From JBBRGG01 sp038240875 (lineage in GTDB: Bacteria; Planctomycetota; Phycisphaerae; Phycisphaerales; UBA1924), in contig JBBRGG010000057.1 of the NCBI GenBank assembly GCA_038240875.1, positions 1-15,661 on the forward strand: 15,661 bases of DNA, read 5' to 3'. The translations under genes were made by a program, and so were the position numbers. Positions 1 to 7,029 of this stretch are shown piece by piece. The notes beneath the pieces are model-generated. The model saw only the letters and a program-made list of their open reading frames with translations, was not told the DNA's origin and made no database searches. Each line of letters begins with the position of its first letter. Positions within the stretch are counted from its first letter, which is position 1.

Positions 1-317
1 ACCGTCTTGACGCTGTATACCACGGGCCAATAGCCAAAGTGCCAACCTGGCGAGAGCACCGAAGACTGAATGCCCAGTTCGCCATCGATCGCAACAATTC
101 GACCGTCTTTGAGTGGCGGGCCAAAGGTATTTTTGGTAATGACGCCAGCTTCATTTGGACCGACGTACGCCGTCGAAGACAAAGCGGCGCTTAATATCAA
201 GACGATACCAGCGAAGATCAGGCTTGCGCCCTTGAGAATCTGCCCCGGAGCCTTGAGCGACGCAATCGCGATCGTCGCGGCGAGCAAGACACCAACTAGA
301 AGCACGCCAATGCCCAT
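1..317 (-). CDS. SPFH/Band 7 domain membrane protein, N-terminal part (partial)
   Basis: The gene is read right to left from ATG at 317-315 and runs off the left edge, giving about 105 residues. AAGGGG lies 6 nt before the ATG. No other ATG occurs in this frame upstream, so this start is preferred. The N-terminus holds two hydrophobic segments (about residues 2-18 and 29-48). After them comes YVGPNEAGVITKNTFGPP, then GRIVAIDGELGIQ and LSPGWHFGYWPVVYSV. This is the usual entry into an SPFH (stomatin/prohibitin/flotillin) domain of the YqiK/flotillin-like type, where a P-x-E-x-GV motif is followed by a 'PG-H' turn. Such proteins form membrane-associated oligomeric scaffolds. The catalytically silent SPFH core and any coiled coil lie outside the window, so the subfamily cannot be set. 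The reading is from translation by eye. Confidence 0.8.
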   Translation of the reverse strand, partial: MGIGVLLVGVLLAATIAIASLKAPGQILKGASLIFAGIVLILSAALSSTAYVGPNEAGVITKNTFGPPLKDGRIVAIDGELGIQSSVLSPGWHFGYWPVVYSVKT

Positions 318-744
318 TAAAAACCCCTTATCAATGCTGAAGATCCAGAGCCGATGGCTGTGGATGAGTGCGATTTGTGGATACGCCGACGAATATGAGT
401 GTCGTGTCTCAAAGGATTGTATGGATTTCGTTCACAATAGTTACGGGACTAGGAAAACTTACCGCAGTAAATTGTTATTTGGACGATATTCAAACTGTGA
501 GCCATTGTCTCTCGCATGAATCGGGGGGATAATTCTTAGCCCAATTCCAATGGGAACCGCTTGTATTCACACATACTTCACATTTAACTATTTTACTCTT
601 GGATATCGATTGAGTATGCTATGGCCTGGCCTGAAAGGGCTTTGGAGAGCACACAATAGCACATGCGGGGCACTGTTTGCCTCAAGTTTCCACTCTAGGA
701 AGCATGTGCGTGCTTGCAGTAACCGCACTTTGCAGGAGAGACAG
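318..744. other. Divergent intergenic region between SPFH gene and PEP-CTERM-like gene
   Basis: About 430 bp separates two divergently transcribed genes and so should hold both promoters. An open frame on the + strand crosses 70-519, but it is antisense to the SPFH gene and has no protein-like features. A weak -10 candidate for the SPFH gene, TACAAT on the minus strand, lies at 421-416 without a good -35. No RNA gene was recognised. Confidence 0.5.
561..590 (+). promoter_or_regulatory. Possible sigma-70-like promoter upstream of the PEP-CTERM-like gene
   Basis: TTGTAT (561-566) and TAACTA (585-590) are separated by 18 bp in an AT-rich stretch. The element would give a leader of about 150 nt before the ATG at 745. 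Both hexamers are imperfect and planctomycete promoters are poorly characterised, so this is a weak call. Confidence 0.25.
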
Positions 745-1581
745 ATGAAGACGACGTTTGCCGCTATCGCGGCGGTAGCAGGCTTGGCCATGGTCGCCAG
801 CGCCAACCTGATCGTGACTGAAAGCTTCAACGGCTTGGCCAACGATGGCACAGGGATCGGCGTCGATATTCGTACTGGTACGCCCTTCACCCTCGTGGGC
901 AACCAAGCCACGATTCCAGGCATCGGTGGCGGCGCCGCGACGTGGTACGCCGGTCGCGTTGGTGGATCTGCCACTGGCACGCTCCCCTACTCAGTAAACA
1001 ATGGCGCGAGCAACTCGGGCGCAATCCACTCCTATGGCACGAGCATCGGCAACACCGACCGTTCCTTGGGTAGCCTTGCTTCGGGCAGCAATACTCCCGG
1101 CTTTGGCGTAGCGATCATCAATACCACCACCGACATTCTCACTTCCTTCAGCTTCAGCCTTGACGCCGAAGAATGGCGCCGCGCATCAGATTCGACCGCC
1201 ACTCCCAACGCGCCCGTGAACCGTTTGCTCTTCTCTTGGGGCGTCACTGGCTCGGGCATCACCGCGGCCAACTTCCTTACTAGCAACCTTCTCACCGCTG
1301 ATGCTGCTGGCGATGTTGTTGGCACCGCCCCCGCAGCAAACACCGTCACCGGCCCGGCCTTGATCGCGTTTTCATTCCTTGGCACAGTTGAGTTTGACAT
1401 CGGCGGCCTTTCGGTTGCTCCTGGCCAGTCCATCTTTCTTCGCTGGAACGATTTCAACGACATCGGCAACGACGCTGGCCTCGCTATCGAGGACTTCAAC
1501 TTCACTGCCGTTCCCACCCCCGGCTCGATCGCGCTCTTGGCCATTGGTGGCTTGGTCGCGACCCGTCGCCGTCGCGCCTAA
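745..1581 (+). CDS. Secreted PEP-CTERM-like (PTPGS/RRRR tail) protein
   Basis: The product is a 278-residue exported protein of unknown specific role. The open frame extends further upstream, but the ATG at 745 is chosen because AGGAGAG (734-740) sits 4 nt before it and because it begins a typical signal peptide: MKTTFAAIAAVAGLAMVASA with likely cleavage before Asn21. The body is rich in Gly, Ser, Thr and Asn with few charges, as in extracellular beta-rich proteins. It has the ending 'LAIEDFNFTAVPTPGS' typical of planctomycete secreted proteins. The last 23 residues form a tripartite sorting tail: VPTPGS, a hydrophobic stretch (ALLAIGGLVA), then TRRRRA. This matches the PEP-CTERM plan, in which an exosortase-type enzyme processes the tail, but with PTPGS in place of the canonical PEP. 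The family is clear and the function is unknown. A strong terminator follows about 75 bp after the stop, so it is probably a single-gene unit. Confidence 0.85.
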   Translation: MKTTFAAIAAVAGLAMVASANLIVTESFNGLANDGTGIGVDIRTGTPFTLVGNQATIPGIGGGAATWYAGRVGGSATGTLPYSVNNGASNSGAIHSYGTSIGNTDRSLGSLASGSNTPGFGVAIINTTTDILTSFSFSLDAEEWRRASDSTATPNAPVNRLLFSWGVTGSGITAANFLTSNLLTADAAGDVVGTAPAANTVTGPALIAFSFLGTVEFDIGGLSVAPGQSIFLRWNDFNDIGNDAGLAIEDFNFTAVPTPGSIALLAIGGLVATRRRRA

Positions 1582-1600
1582 ATCCTGGTTCTAGGTCTGT

Positions 1601-1628
1601 AGCCCTTGAGTTCAAGCCCTTGGGTTCA
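1601..1628 (+). repeat. 14-bp tandem duplication in the 3' untranslated region
   Basis: AGCCCTTGAGTTCA (1601-1614) is followed directly by AGCCCTTGGGTTCA (1615-1628), with one difference in 14. It lies between the stop codon of the PEP-CTERM-like gene and its terminator. It is most likely a replication-slippage duplication with no known role. Confidence 0.7.
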
Positions 1629-1654
1629 AATAGCCATTTCGATTGTAATTTTGT

Positions 1655-1689
1655 ACCGGTCGGCGCACCCGCGTCGGCCGGTTCTTTTT
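1655..1689 (+). terminator. Rho-independent terminator after the PEP-CTERM-like gene
   Basis: An 11-bp stem is formed by ACCGGTCGGCG (1655-1665) and CGTCGGCCGGT (1672-1682). It has two G-U wobbles, a 6-nt loop and the run TTCTTTTT (1682-1689). This is a textbook intrinsic terminator for the gene ending at 1581, and it separates that gene from asnS. Confidence 0.9.
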
Positions 1690-1824
1690 CACTCTCGCCG
1701 CGCTACCGTGCCTCTTCAAACTGCTTAGCGGATTGGTCGCCTTGTGCGTTGGTTCGCGGCCAACTTACTCAGGCCACTTCACTTTGGAAGCAGTCATGTA
1801 CTCTTTCAGCCAGGAGATTTGGGC

Positions 1825-3297
1825 ATGGCGTGGATGCAAGTCGTTGAAGCAATGAAGGCGGACGTCGGAGCCCAAGTCACTGTGAAAGGCTGGGTCCGCA
1901 CCCGCCGCGACAGCAAGGCCGAAGGCGGGCTTTCGTTTCTCGCTGTCCACGATGGAACGTGCTTTGACGCGATCCAAGCCGTGGTCAAAGGCGACATCCT
2001 CAACTACGCCAGCGACGTGCTCAAGATCACAACGCACTGTGCCGTCGAAGTTGATGGCGTGATCGTCACCAACCCAAAGGGTGGTAAGGAAATCCAGGTC
2101 GAAGGCGCCAATGGCGGCGCGGTTCGCGTCATCGGCTGGGTCGAAAATCCTGATCAATACCCAATCCAACCCAAGCCTCACAGCTTTGAATACCTGCGTG
2201 AAATGGCTCACCTTCGCGCTCGCACCAATACATTTGGCGCGGTCGCACGCGTCCGCCACACGCTTAGCATGGCGGTCCATCGCTTCTTTGACGCACGCAA
2301 GTTTTTCTATGTACACACGCCGATCGTCACGGGCAGCGATTGCGAAGGCGCTGGCCAGATGTTCCGCGTGAGCACGCTCGACGCGGTCAACCCCCCGCGC
2401 GTGCAAGAGCCCACCGCTCCGGGCACAAAGCCTCTTCCACTCGCGACCACCGGCCCCATTGATTTCAGCCAAGATTTCTTTGGCAAGGAATCGCACCTGA
2501 CCGTCTCGGGACAGCTCAACGTCGAGACCTATTGCTGTGCGCTCTCGCGCGTGTACACCTTTGGACCGACGTTTCGTGCTGAGAACAGCAACACGAGCCG
2601 GCACTTGGCCGAGTTTTGGATGATCGAGCCAGAGATTGCATTTGCAAACCTCGCCGATGACGCAACGCTGGCGGAAGAGTTCATCAAGGAATTGATTCAG
2701 ACGCTGCTGCGTGAGCGTGCCGACGACATGAAGTTTTTCGATGAGCGCATCGAAAAGGGCTTGCTCGCAAGGCTCGGCCACGTGATGGACACGCCCTTTC
2801 GCCGCCTGACGTACACCGAAGGCGTAGACATACTTGAAAGGGCAATAGCCAATGGCGAAAAGTTTGATTATCCTGTGGCTTGGGGCCGCGATTTGCAAAG
2901 CGAGCACGAGCGCTATTTGACCGAGAAGCATTTCAAGCAGCCTGTCGTACTCATGCACTATCCCAAGAACATCAAGGCATTCTACATGCGTTTGGACGAC
3001 AGGTGCGCGACAGGCCGCGAGACCGTGAGCGCGATGGACGTACTCGTCCCAGGCATCGGCGAGATCATCGGTGGCAGCCAGCGCGAAGAACGCCTGAGCA
3101 ACCTCGACGCTCGCATCGAAGAAATGAAGCTACCTATCAAGGAATATTGGTGGTACCGCGATCTTCGCCGCTATGGCACAGTGCCACATGCGGGGTTTGG
3201 GCTTGGCTTCGAGCGCATGATGATGTTCGCAACTGGCATGCAGAACATCCGCGATGTGATCCCCTTTCCTCGTGCACCAAAGCAGGCAGAGTTTTAA
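1825..3297 (+). CDS. asnS: Asparaginyl-tRNA synthetase
   Basis: This cytoplasmic class IIb aminoacyl-tRNA synthetase charges tRNA-Asn with asparagine using ATP. The 490 residues align by eye along their whole length with the bacterial AsnS family (E. coli 466 aa). The N-terminal OB fold that reads the anticodon contains VTVKGWVRTRRDSK (about residues 19-33). Class II motif 2 is FRAENSNTSRHLAEFWMIEPE (about 250-270). GIGEIIGGSQREERL and the terminal motif 3 GFGLGFERM (about 457-465) are intact. The ATG at 1825 is preferred over the earlier in-frame start because AGGAGA (1812-1817) lies 7 nt before it and the family N-terminus begins here. One oddity is a Pro-rich insertion of about 14 residues (within 185-210) between FRVSTLD and FGKES, where E. 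coli has a shorter linker. The gene is monocistronic, with a terminator before it and a 600-bp gap after it. Confidence 0.97.
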   Translation: MAWMQVVEAMKADVGAQVTVKGWVRTRRDSKAEGGLSFLAVHDGTCFDAIQAVVKGDILNYASDVLKITTHCAVEVDGVIVTNPKGGKEIQVEGANGGAVRVIGWVENPDQYPIQPKPHSFEYLREMAHLRARTNTFGAVARVRHTLSMAVHRFFDARKFFYVHTPIVTGSDCEGAGQMFRVSTLDAVNPPRVQEPTAPGTKPLPLATTGPIDFSQDFFGKESHLTVSGQLNVETYCCALSRVYTFGPTFRAENSNTSRHLAEFWMIEPEIAFANLADDATLAEEFIKELIQTLLRERADDMKFFDERIEKGLLARLGHVMDTPFRRLTYTEGVDILERAIANGEKFDYPVAWGRDLQSEHERYLTEKHFKQPVVLMHYPKNIKAFYMRLDDRCATGRETVSAMDVLVPGIGEIIGGSQREERLSNLDARIEEMKLPIKEYWWYRDLRRYGTVPHAGFGLGFERMMMFATGMQNIRDVIPFPRAPKQAEF

Positions 3298-3314
3298 GAG
3301 GGAATCACGATTCG

Positions 3315-3364
3315 GGCTGCGTTCTCCTCTGCTTTCCAGTCCGAAAGACTGGACGCAGGCAGCC
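3315..3364 (+). terminator. Composite hairpin 18 nt after the asnS stop, no U-run
   Basis: Three nested stem segments share one axis. GGCTGC (3315-3320) pairs with GCAGCC (3359-3364), CTGC (3329-3332) with GCAG (3355-3358), and TCCAGTC (3335-3341) with GACTGGA (3347-3353). The loop is CGAAA and one side carries an 8-nt bulge. No T-run follows, so it is not a standard intrinsic terminator. It may protect the asnS mRNA 3' end or act as a Rho-linked or weak terminator. Confidence 0.5.
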
Positions 3365-3646
3365 TGGGGTTGTGAGTCTTCGACCTATCCACCTTTTTCG
3401 GTTACATAGTAAATTTCGAATCTGAAGAAGTCGTCCTTTTTTTATGGACGAAAGGGTACGGTCCTTGAGACTGCTTCAACAGAGATCGTAGAGAGAGTGA
3501 GAGAACACCGCTCTCCGGCCGTGTCGTCGCAAAGCCTCATCCACACCCGGCTACTCACGATCAAGCCTTTGGCCTGCAAGGAATGACGACTACTTCGATT
3601 GACACTGACCCTGCCTTTGGCCCACAGTCAAACCACGCAATAGAAA

Positions 3647-3665
3647 TCCTGTGGGGACCACAGGA
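3647..3665. promoter_or_regulatory. Operator-like palindrome upstream of the desaturase promoter
   Basis: TCCTGTGG (3647-3654) and CCACAGGA (3658-3665) are perfect 8-bp inverted arms around a 3-bp centre. It sits just upstream of the putative -35 at 3682, which suits a dimeric regulator site. The sequence does not say which regulator. Confidence 0.4.
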
Positions 3666-3681
3666 CCACCCAAGGCACGTA

Positions 3682-3711
3682 TTCGCATACTAACACAATC
3701 GCAACTATACA
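3682..3711 (+). promoter_or_regulatory. Putative promoter of the carotenoid desaturase gene
   Basis: TTCGCA (3682-3687) and TATACA (3706-3711) are separated by 18 bp. Transcription would start near 3718 and give a leader of about 185 nt. Two palindromes flank the element, one upstream (3647-3665) and one over the expected initial transcribed region (3731-3747). It is only a consensus-like match. Confidence 0.35.
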
Positions 3712-3730
3712 TTTTTTCTTTACCGGTGGC

Positions 3731-3747
3731 TCGCAAGGCCCTTGCGA
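3731..3747. promoter_or_regulatory. Operator-like palindrome just downstream of the putative start site
   Basis: TCGCAAGG (3731-3738) and CCTTGCGA (3740-3747) form perfect 8-bp inverted arms around a single central base. Its position just after the predicted transcription start would suit repression by roadblock or a short mRNA hairpin. Confidence 0.4.
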
Positions 3748-3903
3748 TGCTAAATATCGGCACCGCCAATGCTCGTGTAACCAGTGGTTTGTTTGCGTAC
3801 TGTGGACGTGAATATCGCCGCGGATTTTGTTTGTCGCACGGTTGTACCGGTCTACAACCAATTGCTTCATCCATTACTCCGCTTTGCTCGAATACACCTT
3901 GCC

Positions 3904-5670
3904 ATGACGACTATCGCACCAAATCCACCCGCCGTCGTTTCTTCTCGCGCCGCTGGCGTTCCTGCTGCCAATGGCGAGACAAACCGCGCGAATGTGCCTA
4001 ATTCATCTTACTCAAACACAGGCGGTCCAAACTCTGTGGCCATCATCGGCGCGGGGCCGGGCGGGCTGGCTGCCGCTGTGCTGCTCGCGGCGTCGGGCCT
4101 TAAAGTCACGCTTTACGAATCTCAGCCGACCATCGGCGGCCGCACCGCACGAATCACCTCGACCAACGCTGCGGGCGAGCAGTTTCATTTTGACCGCGGC
4201 CCCACCTTCTTCATGATGCCTTATGTGCTTGAAGAGATCTTTGCCTCAGCGGGCAAGCGCCTGCGTGATTACGTCGATCTCACACGGCTTGACCCCATGT
4301 ATCGCCTGCTGCTGGGTCGCAAAGGCAAAGATCCGCTTACGCTCAACGCGACGCAAGATATCGCCGAGATGTCGCGCCGTTTGGCCGCGGTCAACCAAAG
4401 CGATGGCGACAACTTCAAGCGATTCATCGACGACAACCGCAAGAAACTTCACGCGATGGAGTCAACCCTGCGCTCGCCACAGCGTTCGGTGCTCGACCTT
4501 TTCAGCCTGGACACGCTGAAGTTCGCGCCGATGCTCAACCCGCACCTCTCGGTGCATGGCTTGCTCAGCAAATACTTCGAGGATCCGCTGGTCCGCCTTT
4601 CGGTGAGCTTTCAGAGCAAGTACCTGGGCATGAGCCCCTTTGAATGCCCGAGCCTTTTCACGATCCTGCCCTTCATCGAGTACGAATATGGCGTTTGGCA
4701 CCCCAAGGGCGGCTGCAACGCGCTGATGGATGGGCTCGCCACGGTCGCTCGCGAGCTAGGCGTTGACATCAAGCTTGGCACGCCTGTCGAACGCGTCGAG
4801 TTCACCGGCGTTCGCGCCACAGGCGTAGTTACCAAGCAAGGCGTCACGCCTCACACGCACGTGGTCATGAACGCCGACGCGGCGTGGGCGTTGTCCAATC
4901 TCGTTCCTGAAGCCGCACGCAAAGCCGCAGGCGGCAGCGCGTACGCCGACGAAACCTTCGACAAAAAACGCTATTCCTGCTCGACGTATATGCTGTACTT
5001 GGGCGTGACAGGCGAAGTCGATCTGCCACACCACACGATTTATGTGAGCGAGACGTACGAAGAAAATCTCGCCGACATCACCACACGTGGCATACTGAGC
5101 AACGACCCCAGCGTCTACATATGCAACCCCTCGCGCCTCGACCCAACCCTCGCGCCAAAGGGCAAGAGCGCGCTGTATGTTTTAGTGCCTACACCAAACC
5201 TCAAAGGCCTAGAAAGTACTGGTTCAAAGAGGAAAGCGAGTTCTAAGGTGAAGGTGGGCGCGAAAGCAAGGGCGGGGGCAATTGATTGGTCGCAAGCCGC
5301 ACCCGTGCTGCGTGGCCGAACGATGGAGCAGATTGAGAAGCGCTTTGGGCTGAAGAATTTCGCCTCGCGCATTGAAACCAGCATCGAGCTCACGCCGGAA
5401 GATTGGCGCGCGAGCAATATCCAGTTTGGCGCGACCTTCAACCTCGCCCACTCGCTGGATCAGATGCTTTTTAAGCGTCCACAGAACAAGCTCAAGGGCT
5501 TTGACAACGTCTACCTCGTCGGCGGCGGCACCCACCCTGGCAGCGGCTTGCCCACGATTTTTCTCTCGGCGCACATCGCGTCGCGGATGCTCTGCAAAGA
5601 ACTTGGCGTGGCATACGCTGGCGATAATGGCGCGGTCAAAGCCGTGGCAAGTGCGCGAGCAATGGTGTAA
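3904..5670 (+). CDS. CrtI-family carotenoid/phytoene desaturase
   Basis: This FAD-dependent amine-oxidase-fold enzyme of the CrtI/CrtN/CrtD group desaturates or otherwise oxidises a carotenoid precursor at the membrane. Residues 45-70 hold the Rossmann dinucleotide site VAIIGAGPGGLAAAVLLA followed by the beta-strand Glu (LYE) and IGGRT. DRGPTFF follows near residue 100. The C-terminus carries the family signature VGGGTHPGSGLPT (about 539-551). Length is 588 aa against about 490-510 for typical CrtI. The excess is a 40-residue low-complexity N-terminus and a Lys/Ala/Ser-rich insertion (about 437-459). ATG 3904 is the only sensible start before the Rossmann motif, although no good Shine-Dalgarno precedes it; a GTG at 3784 in the same frame adds 40 residues with no family support. 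No other carotenoid gene is adjacent, so the exact substrate (phytoene, diapophytoene or a later intermediate) cannot be set. Confidence 0.88.
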   Translation: MTTIAPNPPAVVSSRAAGVPAANGETNRANVPNSSYSNTGGPNSVAIIGAGPGGLAAAVLLAASGLKVTLYESQPTIGGRTARITSTNAAGEQFHFDRGPTFFMMPYVLEEIFASAGKRLRDYVDLTRLDPMYRLLLGRKGKDPLTLNATQDIAEMSRRLAAVNQSDGDNFKRFIDDNRKKLHAMESTLRSPQRSVLDLFSLDTLKFAPMLNPHLSVHGLLSKYFEDPLVRLSVSFQSKYLGMSPFECPSLFTILPFIEYEYGVWHPKGGCNALMDGLATVARELGVDIKLGTPVERVEFTGVRATGVVTKQGVTPHTHVVMNADAAWALSNLVPEAARKAAGGSAYADETFDKKRYSCSTYMLYLGVTGEVDLPHHTIYVSETYEENLADITTRGILSNDPSVYICNPSRLDPTLAPKGKSALYVLVPTPNLKGLESTGSKRKASSKVKVGAKARAGAIDWSQAAPVLRGRTMEQIEKRFGLKNFASRIETSIELTPEDWRASNIQFGATFNLAHSLDQMLFKRPQNKLKGFDNVYLVGGGTHPGSGLPTIFLSAHIASRMLCKELGVAYAGDNGAVKAVASARAMV

Positions 5671-5767
5671 GGCTGGGCAAAAAGCGAACTTCACACGCAC
5701 GTACCGAAGCAGATGAATGTGAGGCACGTCCCGACGTTCCTAAGCACGCCCGCAGTCTGAGGTAAAG

Positions 5768-6581
5768 CTACCGATCTCGCCCGCGCAGGCCGTCGATCGT
5801 GGATAGCACGGGAACGTGTGGGCCGAGGCCAGGCAATCCGGAGAGGACAGGTCGTGGTTCTGCGGGAATGGCGGCGGCGCTGGTATCGCCAAAGCTGGCG
5901 AAGAAGAAGTCAATATCCCGGGATCTCCATACTACATCGAGCACGATTCCCTTTTGAGAGGGGAACGCTATTTCGGACCAACGATTCGCGCGAACCATGG
6001 CGAGAGGTATCGGTATTGTGGGATTGACTGTGAACGCCTCGGGTGTGATGGCGACAGCGGGCGTCAGCCAGTAGAACGTCTGCTCGATGGTTGGTGAAGC
6101 AGGGTCGAACGGAATGTCCTGCACGCGCGGATGGCGCAGTCCTACGTGCGCGGCAGGATCGTGGTTGGCGACGGCCACGGGCCAGAGTTTCATGTGCGCG
6201 CCGACCACAGACACCATCATCGCGCGACCGGTAATCGTGCCCCGGCCCGCCAGCGTCGGGCCCGCGATTCTCGTACGCAGGAAAGTGGTCGCGATAGTCG
6301 CCCGCATACTGCGCGAGCGTCGTGGCTATCTGGCGGTTGATCACGCGCGACTCGTTCCGCTGTGCGTTTCGTCGTGTAGAACCGAGTGTAGAAAGAACGA
6401 ACGCAATGAGAATAGTAATAATTGTAATGATCACGAGGCATTCAACGAGCGTGAAACCGGATCGTGTAAGTCGAGTTTTTGAGGCGGAGGCTGGATGTTG
6501 TGGCGAGACAGAAGGTGCGTGGCGGATGCCTAGCGCGAGAAGCGCAACCGCGAGTGCGATGTTTCGTGCTATGTCAACCAC
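5768..6581 (-). pseudogene. Pseudopilin (prepilin-type N-terminal domain) with a +1 frameshift
   Basis: Read right to left from GTG 6581, chosen because GGAGAAGAG lies about 6 nt before it and just after the stop of the upstream gene. The ATG at 6620 is the alternative and lacks such a site. The first frame gives a type IV prepilin leader ending SG|FTLVE (Glu at +5), a hydrophobic helix, and QYAGDYRDHFPAYENRGP. Coding character then moves to the next frame (one base to skip, roughly within 6290-6240) and continues as GRAMMVSVVGAHMKLW through EIAFPSQKGIVLD to the end, DGLRGRDR then TAG. Corrected length is about 270 aa, matching the 271-aa pseudopilin at 13607-14422, which shares PSxKG and DGxRGRDR. 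The 42-residue leader before FTLVE is unusually long and hydrophobic. The lesion may be real decay or a sequencing indel; a G-run lies at 6243-6240 on the coding strand. Confidence 0.8.
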
Positions 6582-6600
6582 ACCGCACTCTTCTCCGGGC

Positions 6601-6974
6601 TCAGCAGTCGTCCAAGTCATGCGAAGTTAGCGCATCACCACCACTAAATCCTAAAAGAAGGATGATCGCGAAGAGAACGAAAAGTCCCGCCGTAACAGAT
6701 TGTACCCGAGCGGATGGACGCACAATATACAGACATGCCAGCAACACTTCGACCATGACCATAACGACAGCAACCAAAGCGAAAAATCGAAGGGCGACTC
6801 AAGGCCTACTGGTTTATACACGTGCTGCACGGCCACATTGTATGAAGCCGCATCAAGTATTTTGGCGACTGCGGCGACGATGAGAATCATTCTGATGAAC
6901 CGCGGTACTACCAAGTCCGCTCTCAACCACGGTGCGATTGATCGGCTATGGGCAGTATTATATAATATGTCCAT
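6601..6974 (-). pseudogene. MauE/DoxX-like membrane protein with a -1 frameshift
   Basis: Read right to left. The first frame (ATG 6974, or a TTG near 6930) gives VVPRFIRMILIVAAVAKILD followed by AASYNVAVQHVYKPVG, like the first helix of MauE/DoxX-type proteins ('...aaalKilDp'). Coding character then moves to a second frame, open from about 6798. This gives FFALVAVVMVMVEVLLACLY and AGLFVLFAIILLLGFSG, two more helices with the helix-2 Glu common in that family, and ends ...LDDC then TGA at 6603-6601. The shift lies between about 6799 and 6776, near a five-T run on the coding strand (6786-6782). Corrected length would be about 124 aa. MauE-type proteins are linked to disulfide/redox maturation of periplasmic proteins. 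The family call rests on pattern and topology only. The stop is 20 nt before the GTG of the pseudopilin gene, consistent with an operon. Confidence 0.6.
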
Positions 6975-7029
6975 TAAGTTTCACTGTCCCTGGAGCGTAA
7001 ATGTCAAAGACATAGAACTGAACAATTCA

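Larger units (their letters stand above)
3298..3903. other. Intergenic region between asnS and the carotenoid desaturase gene
   Basis: About 600 bp without a convincing gene. Short open frames on both strands (for example minus 3874-3590) lack a ribosome binding site or protein-like composition. The region holds a long composite hairpin, a small stem-loop (TCGTCC 3431-3436 with GGACGA 3446-3451, T-rich loop), a promoter candidate and two palindromes, listed separately. Confidence 0.6.

Noticed and set aside
70..519. 149-codon + strand open frame at the left edge
   Set aside because: It overlaps the SPFH gene in antisense, and its composition is not protein-like past 317.
1598..1640. GGTTCAAAT, resembling a tRNA T-loop
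   Set aside because: No acceptor, anticodon or D-arm could be paired around it; it is part of a 14-bp tandem duplication.
1765..2958. 397-codon open frame on the minus strand inside asnS
   Set aside because: It is antisense to a full-length, motif-complete AsnRS and has no family features; a by-product of codon bias.
3590..3874. Minus-strand open frames of 94 and 80 codons in the asnS-crtI gap
   Set aside because: Overlapping frames of similar length without a Shine-Dalgarno or domain-like segments; they cover the putative crtI promoter.
6087..6883. Several + strand open frames across the broken minus-strand cluster
   Set aside because: The minus strand shows prepilin and membrane-helix signatures at these positions; the + frames are shadows.
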